Shown here: positions 18,801 to 30,800 of the stretch, piece after piece
Position numbering within the stretch: the first letter of the stretch is position 1
Layout of the letters: each line of letters opens with the position of its first letter
DNA from: Malania oleifera
Taxonomy: Eukaryota > Streptophyta > Magnoliopsida > Santalales > Ximeniaceae
DNA length: 64,000 nucleotides
Assembly (NCBI RefSeq): GCF_029873635.1
Contig: NC_080420.1
Span: forward strand, 123,140,719 to 123,204,718
Reading direction: 5' to 3'
Translations under genes and position numbers: made by a program
Notes under the pieces: model-generated
Seen by the model: the letters and a program-made list of their open reading frames with translations, nothing else
Database searches by the model: none
What the model was told of the DNA's origin: nothing

Positions 18801-21800
18801 CAAATAAACTCCTAAAAATACATATCTATTGCAAACAAAGGCCCTAAATACACATAGGCTTGCTACAAATAAACTTTGGTCTCCAAATTGGGTCAAAGTG
18901 ATCCATACAATTACCCGCTTAAGCCATTGATATCAAAATATTACATAATATTGTAAACAATTATGTATAATAGCATGTGATGATAGTATATTATAAGGTA
19001 AAGTACATATGCCAGAACTACTCTCTCGATTTCGTAGCACTTTAATAATACTCTCCCATAGTACTGAAGATAACATGAAAACCAAAAGCAAGGCCTGAGT
19101 TAAGCAAGTCAACTGCATTTACAGTCGGCGAATTCAGATTGCCAAAACACAACCAAAACATCATCCAAGTTAAAGCACCATGGTTACAGAATAAAGAAAG
19201 CTCAGCAGTACGCCCCAGTATAGCAAAATAAATCAATCAAATTCTGTTTATCATCACAGAGGCAGCCACCATGCTCTGCACAAGGTGGCTAGGCACAATC
19301 ATTGTATGCACTGGGTGGCAGACACTTCCTCCACCTAACACATGCACTTGCTTCTCTCCCTCAATCCAGTTACAACCGGGTAACCTCTCCGGGCTTATCG
19401 TCCTCAAATTTCCCTCAGCTCCGTAACATCATTTCATCAGCATTTGGAAGCAAAGATATTTGGGGTGCTTTGTCAGACATGTTTCATAGAATATTCCTAA
19501 AGCTTCCTGATGGAGGACTATCCACATTACCTAGGCCACCCACTCGGCACACGCATTCTAGGCATAGGTTTAAGAAGGTTTAGGAAATATTCAAAATGGA
19601 CTATGAGGACCTCTTTGTATTTCTTTTAATGACTTCCTGTAGTCTTTTGAAATTATGTTTAGTTGGGCCTGATTTGTAAATATGTGTTAGTTGTAGTGGT
19701 ATAAGTGCGTAAATATGTGTTCGTTGTAGTAGTGGTTTAAGTGCTGGAAATGCAGGTTGATGTACAATTATTGCTTTGAATTCATACCACTGCAGTTTTT
19801 TACCTCTGTTTCTCTCTCCTGGTTCCTGCATTCTTCTTCTTGTTCTTATTCTTCTTCTTCTCTCCCAATATCTAAATCTTAATATTTGTTCTACATCAAA
19901 ATAACTCCGCCTGTGATGCACTTAATGTCCTAATTTTTTCACACACAGCCGGTCCCAAGCCCGGGTAAAGGAGGAGGGTTGCGTTAGGTAGTTGACAGCC
20001 AACGTAAAATTCGTCAGATCACTATGATATGAATCCTTATCGAATATTTACTGAGGCGTCCCCAACGAGCGACGCGTTGCACTTGAACCACTCGGGTGTA
20101 GCGAAAAGTGTGCGAGGGTGGGCTAGGTCGTCACCCCGAAGCAATGCACCGTGTCAGCGCCCGAGTATGGTGTCAAATATGCGAGGGTTCCTGCATCATT
20201 CTGGACATGGGCAGGTAAAGACATTAGTTCAGGAAACTAGAATTAGATTAGCAACTTGGAATATAGGGACACTTACGGGTAAAAGCATGAAAATTTAGGC
20301 ATTATTATAAAAAAAAACTTGAAAGATAGCGTTGTGGATGTAACTAGAGTAGGAGATAGAATGATAAAAATCAAGATGGTATTAGGACAAGAGATAATAA
20401 ATATCATTAGTGCTTATGCTCCTCAAGTCGGTTTAGCAAAAAGTCTTAAGAGACAATTTTGGGAAGATATGGATAGTATCATACAAGACATACCAAGGAC
20501 TGAGAAAATATTTATAGGATGAGATCAGAATAGACACATTGGAAGAGATAATAAAAATTATGAGAGGATACATAGAGGATATGGATATGGAGACAAAAAT
20601 GAGTCTGGGGAGATGATCTTAGACTTCGCTATGTCATGTGATTTTAGTATAATGAATACTTGCTTTAAGAAGAGAGAAGAACACTAAATAACCTTTAAAA
20701 GTGGACAAAATAGAAGTCAAATAGATTTTTTTTTAACTAGGAGGGTAGATCGTTTATCATGCAAGGATTGTAAAGTTATTCCAGGTGAAAGTCTAACCAC
20801 ACAACATAGAGTCTTAGTGTTAGATATATGTATTAAAAAAATGGAAAAAGAAGGATAAAATAAACCAGTATAAGAGAACTAGATGGTAGAACCTAAAAGG
20901 AGAAAATATAATAAAATTTAAAGATAAAATGATTAAAGATGGGGATTGAACCATAAAGGATGGGATAGATACAAATACTCTTTGGAATAGATTAGTTAGC
21001 TCTATTAAAAAGATAGCAAAAGATATTTTAGGTGAGTCAAATGGAAGATTCTCGAATAGCAAAGAGAGTAGGTGGTGGGATAAAGATGTACAAAAAATGA
21101 TAAAGACAAAAGGAATTTGGTATAAAACGTGGCAAAAATGTAGAAACAGAGATAACTTTGAAAAATATAAGGAGGCAAGAAAAGATGCAAAAAAGGCCGT
21201 TAGGGAAGCTAAATATAGATCATTTAATAGTTTGTATGATAGATTAGGTACAAAAGAAGGGGAAAGAGATATATTTAAACTTGCTAAAGTTAGAAAAATG
21301 AAGAGTAAGGACTTAGGAAATGTAAAATGTATAAAATGTGAGGATGATATTGTCTTGGTTAAAGATGAAGACATTAAAGAAAGATGGCGAAGTTACTTTA
21401 GTAAGTTGTTTAATGAAAACCAAATAGAAGGCTTAAACTTAGAATAGTCAAATAAGGAAAAGACTAAAAATATGAGATTTATTCGCAAAATTAGAGTTAA
21501 CGAAGTTAAGTTCGCACTAAAAAAGATGAAAAATGGGAAAGCTATGAGACTAGATAACATCCCAATTGAAGTTTGGGAATGCTTAGGCGATAACGGAATT
21601 ATATGGTTAACTAATTTATTTAATACAATTGTCAAAACTAAGAAAATGTCATATGAATGGGGGAAAAGCACTTTAATACCTATATACAAAAATAAAGGAG
21701 ATATTTAAAATTGTACTAACTATCGTGAAATAAAACTTATGAGTCATACGATGAAACTATAGGAAAGGGTAGTTGAACAAAGATAAAGGTTAGAAATGAA

Positions 21801-24800
21801 GGTCTCAGAAAATCAATTTGATTTTATGCCTAGGAGATCTACCACAGAAGCTATTTATCTTTTAAGAAGATTAATGGAAAAGTTTAGGGAAAAGAAGAGA
21901 GAATTGCATATGATTTTTATTGACCTTGAGAAAACATATGATAGGATACTTAGGGAAGTTCTATGGTGAATTTTAGAAAGAAAAAAAAAAGGTGTATGTA
22001 GTAGGTATACCGATGTCATTAAGGATATGTATGATGGAGTAATGACTAGTGTAAGGACTATCGATGGAGAAACTAGAGAATTTCCAATCACCATAGGTGT
22101 GCATCAAGGATCTGCTTTGAGTCCTCATCTTTTTACTTTAGTGATGGACCAATTGTCTCTCCCTCTCATTTTCTCCTCTTTTCTCCATTTTCTTTGATTT
22201 TTTGGGATTTCTTGAGTTTTCCTACGGGCCAAATAGTAAAAACAGGGGTTGGGTTGACCTAGGTGTTTGACTCAAGATGGGTTAGGCTAGAGTCTGGTTT
22301 GGGCCGAGGAGTTTTGGGTTGACTTGGGCAAGTTTTAGATTTTTAGGCTTGGGTTTGGATTATGGGTTTGATTGGGTTGGGCTGGGGTAAGTTAAATTAA
22401 CCTGGGTTGGGTTTAGTTTGGGTTTGGTCAAGGATAGAGCTTAGGCTTGTGTTTGGGCCTAAGTGGATTGGGTTGGAGGTGGGTTTAGTTAGGTCAATGA
22501 GCTTAGGTTGGTTTTTGGGCTTGATCAAGTTTTGGATTTCAATTTGGGCTGACTTAGGTTTTGGGCCGAGGGATATGGGCTAGTTCAGATTAGGATGGAC
22601 AAGGTTTGAGTTGGGCCAAGTTTAAATTGGGTTTGATTTAGTTTTGAGTTTGGTCAAGGCTTGGGCTTGGGTTAGGGTTATTGTGTCAAGGTTTTAAGTA
22701 GGTTTGATTTGAGTTCAAGGTAGGGTTGACGGGTGGGGGTCAATTAGCTCAGGTCAAGGTTAAGTTGAATCGGGTCAACAAATTGATTTGACTTGGGTGC
22801 ATGTCATTGGACCCAAGCATTTAGGTAAGCCTGAATTGGGTTTTGGGGGCCTTTGACTCGGGTCATGGGTGGTCTGACCCGAGTATTTGGGTCGCTTTTA
22901 GGGTTCTATTTGGGGTATTTTGGGGACAAATTTTGGGGTATGAGAGACTGAAATAATGATTCTTGTTTTGAGTTTTGAGTCTAAACAAATTATAGACTAG
23001 CAATGTTTAAAACATTATTGAATGGGCGGTTTCAAACTGTTAAACCCAATTGCAAATTTTTCAAATAGACATTTTCACACTGCCCCTTAATTTGTTTCAA
23101 AAATCCTCACCCAATCATGCAACAAACCCTAACTCTCAATATCCTACAGCACTCATCCAATCAAACCATCAGAAAAATTTATGTACTTATTGAAATAAGA
23201 GAGAACTAAAGGTATGGGACCTATGGGCTACTTACTTTTTTAGGTCCTCTCTTTTTTTTTCACTATTTTTACCTACTGAGCTTCTCTCTGCAGCCCCCTG
23301 AATTCTGCTTTAAGAACTCTGCATTGCTCCCTTCTTCTGTCTTCAATTTGCTCTCTACTTCTCTTCTTCACTCCAATCTGAATATCTTCTTTGTTGCTCT
23401 TACTCTCAATGATTCCTGCCCAAAGTTCCCAAAGCCTCTTCCTTTTAATGTCTTTTCTACTGGAATCTTATTCTCTCTATCAATGATTTTTCCCAAAATC
23501 TCCAAAGCCTCCTCAAAGCCGTATTTATAGCCAGCTAGCATGAGAACTAGCTCCCTAGAAAGTGCAGATTATGGGTGCCCATGGAAAGCGCCAAATAGGA
23601 AAACGCAAATTATGGGAAAGGAGATGACACAGCTGTTTCCTAAGAGCAGCCATGGGGGAATGAAAGGGACTTTAAGTGAAGGTTCACAATGGACCTTTGA
23701 CTACCTCCAGCCCCGAAATGGGCTCCAATTCAAAAGAAAGGCTCACAATGGGCCTTAACCACCCCAAATAAACCCACAAAGAGCTTCTATTTCAAAATCA
23801 GGCCCATAGTGGGTCTCAAATCACCAATTAGCCTAATTAGGTTGCAATATAAGCAATGGACCCACAATGGTTTTAAATCACAAAATTGGCCCAAAATGGG
23901 CCTAAAATGCCTTGATATGTAACCCTAACATTAAAGTTCTTCTGTGCATGCAGCTGAGGAAGAAGGTCCATTGCAAGCAGCTCCAAGAATGAAGCTCAAT
24001 CTTTCTTTTTGTATTTTCTTCTTCCCTTTGAATATTGTACCTGTGATGCACATGGATGAATGAATGTAAAAAAAAAACAATTTGTACAAAAAGCCCCATG
24101 AATGAAATTTCACTTCAACAGAGTGAGGTTGAGAGAGTCAAAATGAGGGATCCGATTAGGTGAAGGCCTTTGATGGCACCTCTAACTAATGGCTAAAAAG
24201 AACTAAAAATAAAGAATAAAATTTTAAAACCTCTAAAGTTTTACAATATAATGGCCAGATAAAATGGAGCGTCCACATAGGGTATCAACCTAACCCTAGG
24301 CATGCTCCACATTCCCCTTGGTGATGTTACAAAAAGGTCGAGGTAGATGTGTGGGCCTATGATGGGAAATTAAACCCGAGCTCCTTTCAAAGATGGAGGA
24401 TTTCTTTAATTGGTACCGTTATATGGGGTAAGGACAAAGTTTGATTTGCCAAGATGAAACTTGTAGAATCAACAAAGTATAGGCAAACTGCGGAACAAAC
24501 CCTAGAATGGTTGGGTGAACCTCATATTACTTTATGGGAAGTGATAAGACAACAAATGAAAGAAAAGTACATCCCTCAGTGAGTTTTTGAACCATAAACA
24601 GACCACTACTTTAGCCAGCCACATTGATCGATTTGAGGAGCTAATGCTTAGGAGTTATATTGTTAAAATCACACCTCACACTATGGCTAGGTTTGTGAAT
24701 GATCTTAAGGAGGATGTTAGGCGAGAGGTTGAGTTGTTCTCTCCAAATTCTTTAGAGAAAGCTTATCAAAAAGCTCCTCCCATGTAAAAGTACTTCAAGA

Positions 24801-27800
24801 GCTCTCCCGTAGGTCTTCATATCAGGTAAGTGAGTCACGTCATTCCAAACCCTTTCCTCAACCTAGGCTTACCATCCCTTAATCTACCTCAAGAGAGAAC
24901 TCTACAAAGCAAATAGAGTCACATTATGTTGTTCGCTGTGGTGGACCTAGTATGCTAGTACCTCATTTGTGTAGTGTCATCATTGCCATGCTAGAGGTCA
25001 TATTGTGACCATTGTCCCCAACGAGCATTAGCTTTAGAGCGTGAAACTAATGATCTGGCTAATCGTGAGGATCAAGTTGTAGATGTCATTGAGTACTCAA
25101 GAGATTAGGGTGAGCTTGTTGACGCTTTTGGGGAGGAGGATCCCCATGTTAATATGGTTAGGTGTGTCTTATCCATAGCCATGGACAATAAGAAGTGGAA
25201 ACGGACCATTATTTCCCACACTATCATTCGTTGTGGAGATAGGACGTGTAAGTTAGTTATTGATAGGGTAGTAGCATGAATGTGATCTCCACAGCAACTC
25301 TAGGAAGATTGATCCTTAAGGGAGAGCCACACTCTCATCCTTTAAGGTGAATTGGGTAAAAAAAACAAATCTAGCAATTACCAAGAGATGTCTTGTACCC
25401 ATCTAAAAGAGAGATTATAAGGATAGGATCTATAATGATGTACTCCCAATGGATGTGGCCCATGTCCTGTTAGAGCAACTATGGTTATTTGATCATGATG
25501 TAACCAATCATGGTAAGAAAAGCACTTAATGTTTTTTAGGCACAAAGAGAAGACAATCATTTTGACCCCTGCAAGACCACTCCCAAGGATCTTAAGGAAC
25601 AAGGTAGGCCGTGTTAGTACCCACTTGAGGTAGGGGAGTTGCTAGTTGAGTTCTCTGACATTGTGCCCAATGAGTTACCTAGTGAGCTACCACCTATGCA
25701 CGACATCAGCATGCCATAGATCTCATTCCAGGTTCACAATTACCTAACTTACCACCTTATAGAATGAACCCTAAATAGCGTGTTGAATTGAATAGGCAAG
25801 TAGGAGAACTTCGTGACGACTTTGTGAGACAGCCTTAGTCCATGTGTTGTACTAGCTCTTCTTACTCCGAAAAAGAATGGATCTTGGAGAGTGTGAGTGG
25901 GTAGCACAGCCATCAACAAAATCACCATTAAGTATAGGTTCCCTATCCCAAGACTTTAGGATATGCTTGACATGTTAGCTAGCTCTAGTTGGTACTCCAA
26001 GATTGACGTGCAATGGGTATCACCAAATTAGAATTAGACCAAGATATAAGTGGAAAACAGCTTTTAATACTAGGATGGTTTATTTGATTGGTTGGTCATG
26101 CCTCTTGGACTCTCCAATGCCCCAACATTTATATGAGGGTTATGACGCATGTTTTGCAACCATTCATATGAAAGTTCCTAGTGGTCTACTTTGATGATAC
26201 ACTAGTCTACAATAAAACTGAGGAGCACTTGATACATCTTCATAAGTTCTTTGTCACCTTGATGGAAGCAAAGTTGTTTGCTAACCTCAAGAAGTGTAGC
26301 TTCTTACAGTCTAGTGTGCTCTTGCTTGGTTTTATGATCTCCGCACAAAGAATAGGCACTAATCTGGAAAAAGTTAAAGCCATTAGAGAGCGGCCTAAGC
26401 CTAGAACCATTTCTAAAGTTCATAGTTTTCATGGCCTCACTACTTTCTGTAGGCAATTCATAGGGCATTTTGGCACCATCATGGCTCCTATCACGGAGTG
26501 TTTGAAGAAAGGAGAGTTTCATTGAACCCATCAACTACTAGAGCTTTTAGAGAGGTCAAACAGAAGATGACTAAAGCACTTGTACTTAGGCATCCAAACT
26601 TAAGAAGTGTTCTTGAGGTGGCTTGTGATGCCTTTGGGATAGGTATAGATAGGGTATTAAGTCAGAAAGGACATCCAATAGCACTTTTCAATGAAAAACT
26701 CTCAAATGCCAAACAGAGATATAGCAGATGTGATAGAGAGTTTTATGTTGTAGTGAGATCCCTTTAACAATGGAGATACTATTTGTTACCCAAGAGTTTT
26801 TACTCTTTTCCAACCACCTAGCTTTGCAATATCTAAGCAAGCAGAAGATGTTGAATGCGAAGCATGTTGCTTGGTGGAGTGCCTTAACGAGTACACTTTT
26901 GTTCCTAAGCATTGTTCGGTGTTGGGAATAAAGTGTAATTGTGTTTAATCATTTGAAGGACGCATAGTCCACTTGTCCTAATTTCAGGCTTATCTTCGGG
27001 AGATGAGTGAGGGCCATATAGAGATTTTGTAAATTTCGTCACCCATGAGGGATAGAGGTACTAGGTGATGCTTTCCCCATACTCCTTTTAGAGATCTTTT
27101 AGTTTGGGAATAACATGTCAGAGAGTTAGCTGGCCACTTGGGGAGTGATAAAACCATCGCCTTAGTTCAGGATATGGTTTATTGGCCTCCCTTAAGGAGG
27201 GATGTTGCTAGGATAGTGTCCTAGTGTCGTACCTGTGAGTTAGTCAAATCTAAGAGACAACACTGGCATACCCCAATGCCATTGCCATACATGCCTTGGA
27301 GAGACCTAAGTATGATTTTGTTCTTGGACTCCCCAAAACAACCAAGGGAGATGATTTATATTTCTTGTTGTTGACTATTTCTCCAAGATGGCACATTTCA
27401 TCCCATGTAATTAGACTTCTAATTCATCTCATGTAGCTAAATTGTTCTTTAGGGAGGTCACCATATTGCATGGATTGTCAACCTCCATAGTGTCTGATAG
27501 GGATATTAAGTTCTCTAGCTACTTTTAGAAGACACTTTGGAAAATGAGCAGGATTTGCTGTTTTCTTTTGCTTGCTGCCTCCAAACTGATGGTCAAGTTG
27601 TGGTTGTGAATCGTAGTCTTAGTGATCTACAAATGCGTATGGTGGGAGAAATAAAACAAGGCAATTGGCACGTGGTGCTACCAACTGTTGAGTGTACTTA
27701 TAATAATTCTATGAAAAAGTCCATGAGTAAAAGTCCTTTTGAGTGTATATTTGGTCCATGCACCCATTTATCTTGCTTGTTTGCCACCATATGCCCATGT

Positions 27801-30800
27801 TTCATTTTCTTAGATAGGAAAAAAGAAGATATATTGAAGAAAAGGACAAGGAGTTACACTAAAGGGGGGATAAGAAAATCTCCTAAATAGAGCAAAAAGA
27901 CAAAATAATATAAAAATTACACAAAAGCCCCTCTCCAAAATATATGCCCGTATTTCTAAGCTTGTTGAGTCTTTTGCTCATCACATTCATGAGTTGTATA
28001 CTGAGGTTAGGCAAAAAACTTGCTACCAGTAATATGGATTATAAACTTGCTACAGATGTGCATCGTAGAGCTAGAGAGTTTAATGTAAGTGATAGTGTCA
28101 TGGCTCGTATAAGAATTGAATGCTCGTGCCATTGGTCCTCTCCTCATCCTTAAGAAACTTGGACCTACATATTTACTTGATTTACCTACGCATATGACAA
28201 TTAGTCCAATTTCTAATGTAGAGGATTTTGACATCTTACTAAGGCACTTTTAAGCCTCTTAGTTTGCCATTTGATGCTCATGCAAGTACTACAACTCCTC
28301 AACCTCCTTCTGTCTAGAGCACAGTTAACAATGGAGTCTATCTTGGATGATGAGTTTGTGACATCTCCTTACAGATTTCATTGCTACTTGGTTCAATGGA
28401 GAGGTCGTCCAAAGTTTGGTGCTACATGGCTTGCCAAGGATGATGTTTGTGACAACGCTCCTGACTTGCTAGAGTCAAATTTGTAGTCCCACTTTGTGGA
28501 GCAAAGTTCCTTTTAACTCAGGGGAGAATGATGGAGGACCATCCACATCCCCTAGGCCGCCCTTAAGAAGGTTTACGAAATGTGTACAGAGGACCTCTTT
28601 TTTTTCTTTCTTTTAATGACTTCCTATAGTCTTTTGTAATTATGTTTTTAACTAGGTCATATTTGTAAATATGTGCTAGTTGTAGTAGTGGTTTAAGTGT
28701 TAGCTGTGCAAGTTGATGTACAATTATTGATTTGAATTCAAACTATTGTAGTTCCCCCCCCCCCCACTCTCTCTCTCTCTCTCTTCTTTAGGTTCCTGCA
28801 TTCTTCTAATTCTCTCTTTACATCCTGCATTCTTCTAATTCTCTCTTTACATCCTGCATTCTTCTAATTCTCTCTTTATATCTAAATCTTAATATTTGCC
28901 CTGCATCATTTCCACTCCTAAGCCATCTTCTGTAACCTTTTCTCATAGAATTCCATATAACAATATCTTTAGGAGAACCCTATTAACCACCCCTTTTCCC
29001 TTTGCAAGATGGCTGCATTTAACAGACATATAGACTGTCATCAAAAACTCCGCTTGTGATGCACTCAATATCCTAAATCTTTTCACACAACCAGTCCCAA
29101 GCTTGGTAAAAGAGTTACATTAGGTAGCTGACAGCTAGCATAAAACTTGTTAGATCTCTAAAATATGAATCTATTATGCATTGGGCATCCACTACAAGCG
29201 ATGTGCTGTACTTGTACCACTCAGGTATAGAAAAAAATGGGCAAGGCCAGGCTAGGTCATCTGAAGCAATGTGTCATGTCAGCATCTGGGTACGATGTCA
29301 AATATGCAAAGGCTCCCGCATCATGGGCCCATAAAGAATTTAGTTCAAAAGACTAGAGTCAAATTGATATTATGGAATTTAGGGACACTTAACGGAATAT
29401 AAACATGCAAGAAATTGAGCACAACAGACACCCAAAAAATCGTGGTGTGAGATATCGGTATGCAAGCAACACAACTAAAGGTTATCAACCAAGACTAAGA
29501 AGAGCTTTGAGAAGCATCATGAGAAATGAAACTGTGCTATGGTAATCCACAAGCCTGAAAATAACTTACAGTCACTACATTTACAATTTTCCTTCTGCTA
29601 TAACATAATTTTACATGGAGCGATATTATAAAATGGACATAATGACAAATCATATGTCAAGCTTGCACAGGGAGAGGAAATGTTATGCAATCCATGGAAT
29701 AGCGACTTTGTCAACGTAAATGGCATTATTACAAATTATAGTTTGTCAATATGCGAAAAATTTATTTGTGAAGTCGAACTATCACAGTATTAATTAAACT
29801 AGTGAAGAAAAACTATCACCATATAACTAAATCCTAATGTAAATTTAAGCATCAATATTTCTTAATGAAACTATAACACACAAGCTCAGTCAAATGCTTT
29901 TATTAATAATGCATCAATACAAACAAAATGACCAGATCAGAGCTAGTACCAATCCTTTCTCCAGACTGGACAGTGGCGTAGGCAGCCTGAGATCAGCAAC
30001 AAGTCCAGGCAAAGCCCGAGCAAGACAACCAGCAAGAGTTTGCTTGATTTCTGAAGAACGGCCATCAGATAAAACAATCTTCCTAGGATATTCCCTCCCA
30101 TTTACCAATAAAAAGTCTTCATGGGTACTTTCATCCCCTCCATAAATGTAAGCAAGAGACGAGGACGTTATCCATGCAAAGAGTGCCATCCACATCATTG
30201 CAAATGGTGATAACTAAGAAACATCAAACACCACATGTACTCAAGCATAACTCTATAAAATGATTCAGGAAAGCAAATAACTGAATATACGGGAACCAAG
30301 ACACTCACAGTCAAACAAAATCCCTCTGGCGGACTATCATACCAGGAATCTTCGGGGTCAAATAAATCATCTGGTGTAATTCCTGGTTTTCTAGGCCAGT
30401 TTGAAGGAGTTGGCTCTGGTTCAAGTACATCAGTTTCCTCCTCGCATTCACCCTCGTCTGCATCATGCGGGCATGGCAGTATAATAATCCCAGCTTCGGA
30501 TGCTGAAAACCACATATAACAAAAACATATTCAATGAAAAACTAAACCAAAAAATCAAAATCAAAAAAGAAAAAAAAAACACTTTACTGAGCTATCCAAA
30601 CCAAAATAAAACTACAAATGCACCTGCATCAGTGCCATTTGATTCTCCAGATGCAGCTGCTTCAGCTGCCTGGCTCAATGCTGTTGCACATGCTTCTGCT
30701 GATGCAAACCGAAATGAATCATCATCTCCTCCCATGTCAGAACTGTTTGATCTCTCAGCACCTTCTTTAGTAAATTCCATTTCCTGGACCTCACAAAGAT

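Larger units (their letters stand above)
19508..28908 (+). mobile_element. Decayed Gypsy (chromovirus-like) LTR retrotransposon with RTE sequence inside
   Basis: A fossil Gypsy element in RPAP2 intron 4, antisense to the gene. Two LTRs, each starting TGATGGAGGAC and ending CATCA, bound it. A purine tract precedes the right LTR. Internal order on the plus strand is gag, protease, reverse transcriptase, RNase H, integrase, then a chromodomain-like tail, which is the Gypsy order. Flanking 5-mers CTTCC and TTTCC match at four of five positions. It carries many disabling changes and the two LTRs differ visibly by substitutions and indels, so it is old. RTE sequence (19899-22155) separates the left LTR from the remaining internal region. 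Confidence 0.85.
16826..29949 (-). other. Transposon-filled intron 4 of RPAP2 (13.1 kb)
   Basis: The donor is at 29949 (after codons for LEKGL) and the acceptor ends at 16826 (before GHLLDTM). Both flanking exons are phase 0 and their joined peptide is the conserved family sequence. Inside, from low to high coordinate: a TIR repeat copy, an RTE fragment on the minus strand, a Gypsy left LTR, an RTE fragment on the plus strand, a G/T-rich block, a Gypsy internal region, the right LTR and an RTE 5' fragment. Unassigned remnants lie at 17.35-17.88, 18.78-19.50, 28.91-29.04 and 29.41-29.95 kb. Confidence 0.88.

Noticed and set aside
18933-19236. Minus-strand frames that could be extra RPAP2 exons
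   Set aside because: Exons 4 and 5 join directly in phase and match the family without additional residues.
17899-22155. Twin-priming inversion as the sole explanation of RTE copies A and B
   Set aside because: Copy B alone is framed by a perfect 16-bp duplication, so its insertion is complete without A.
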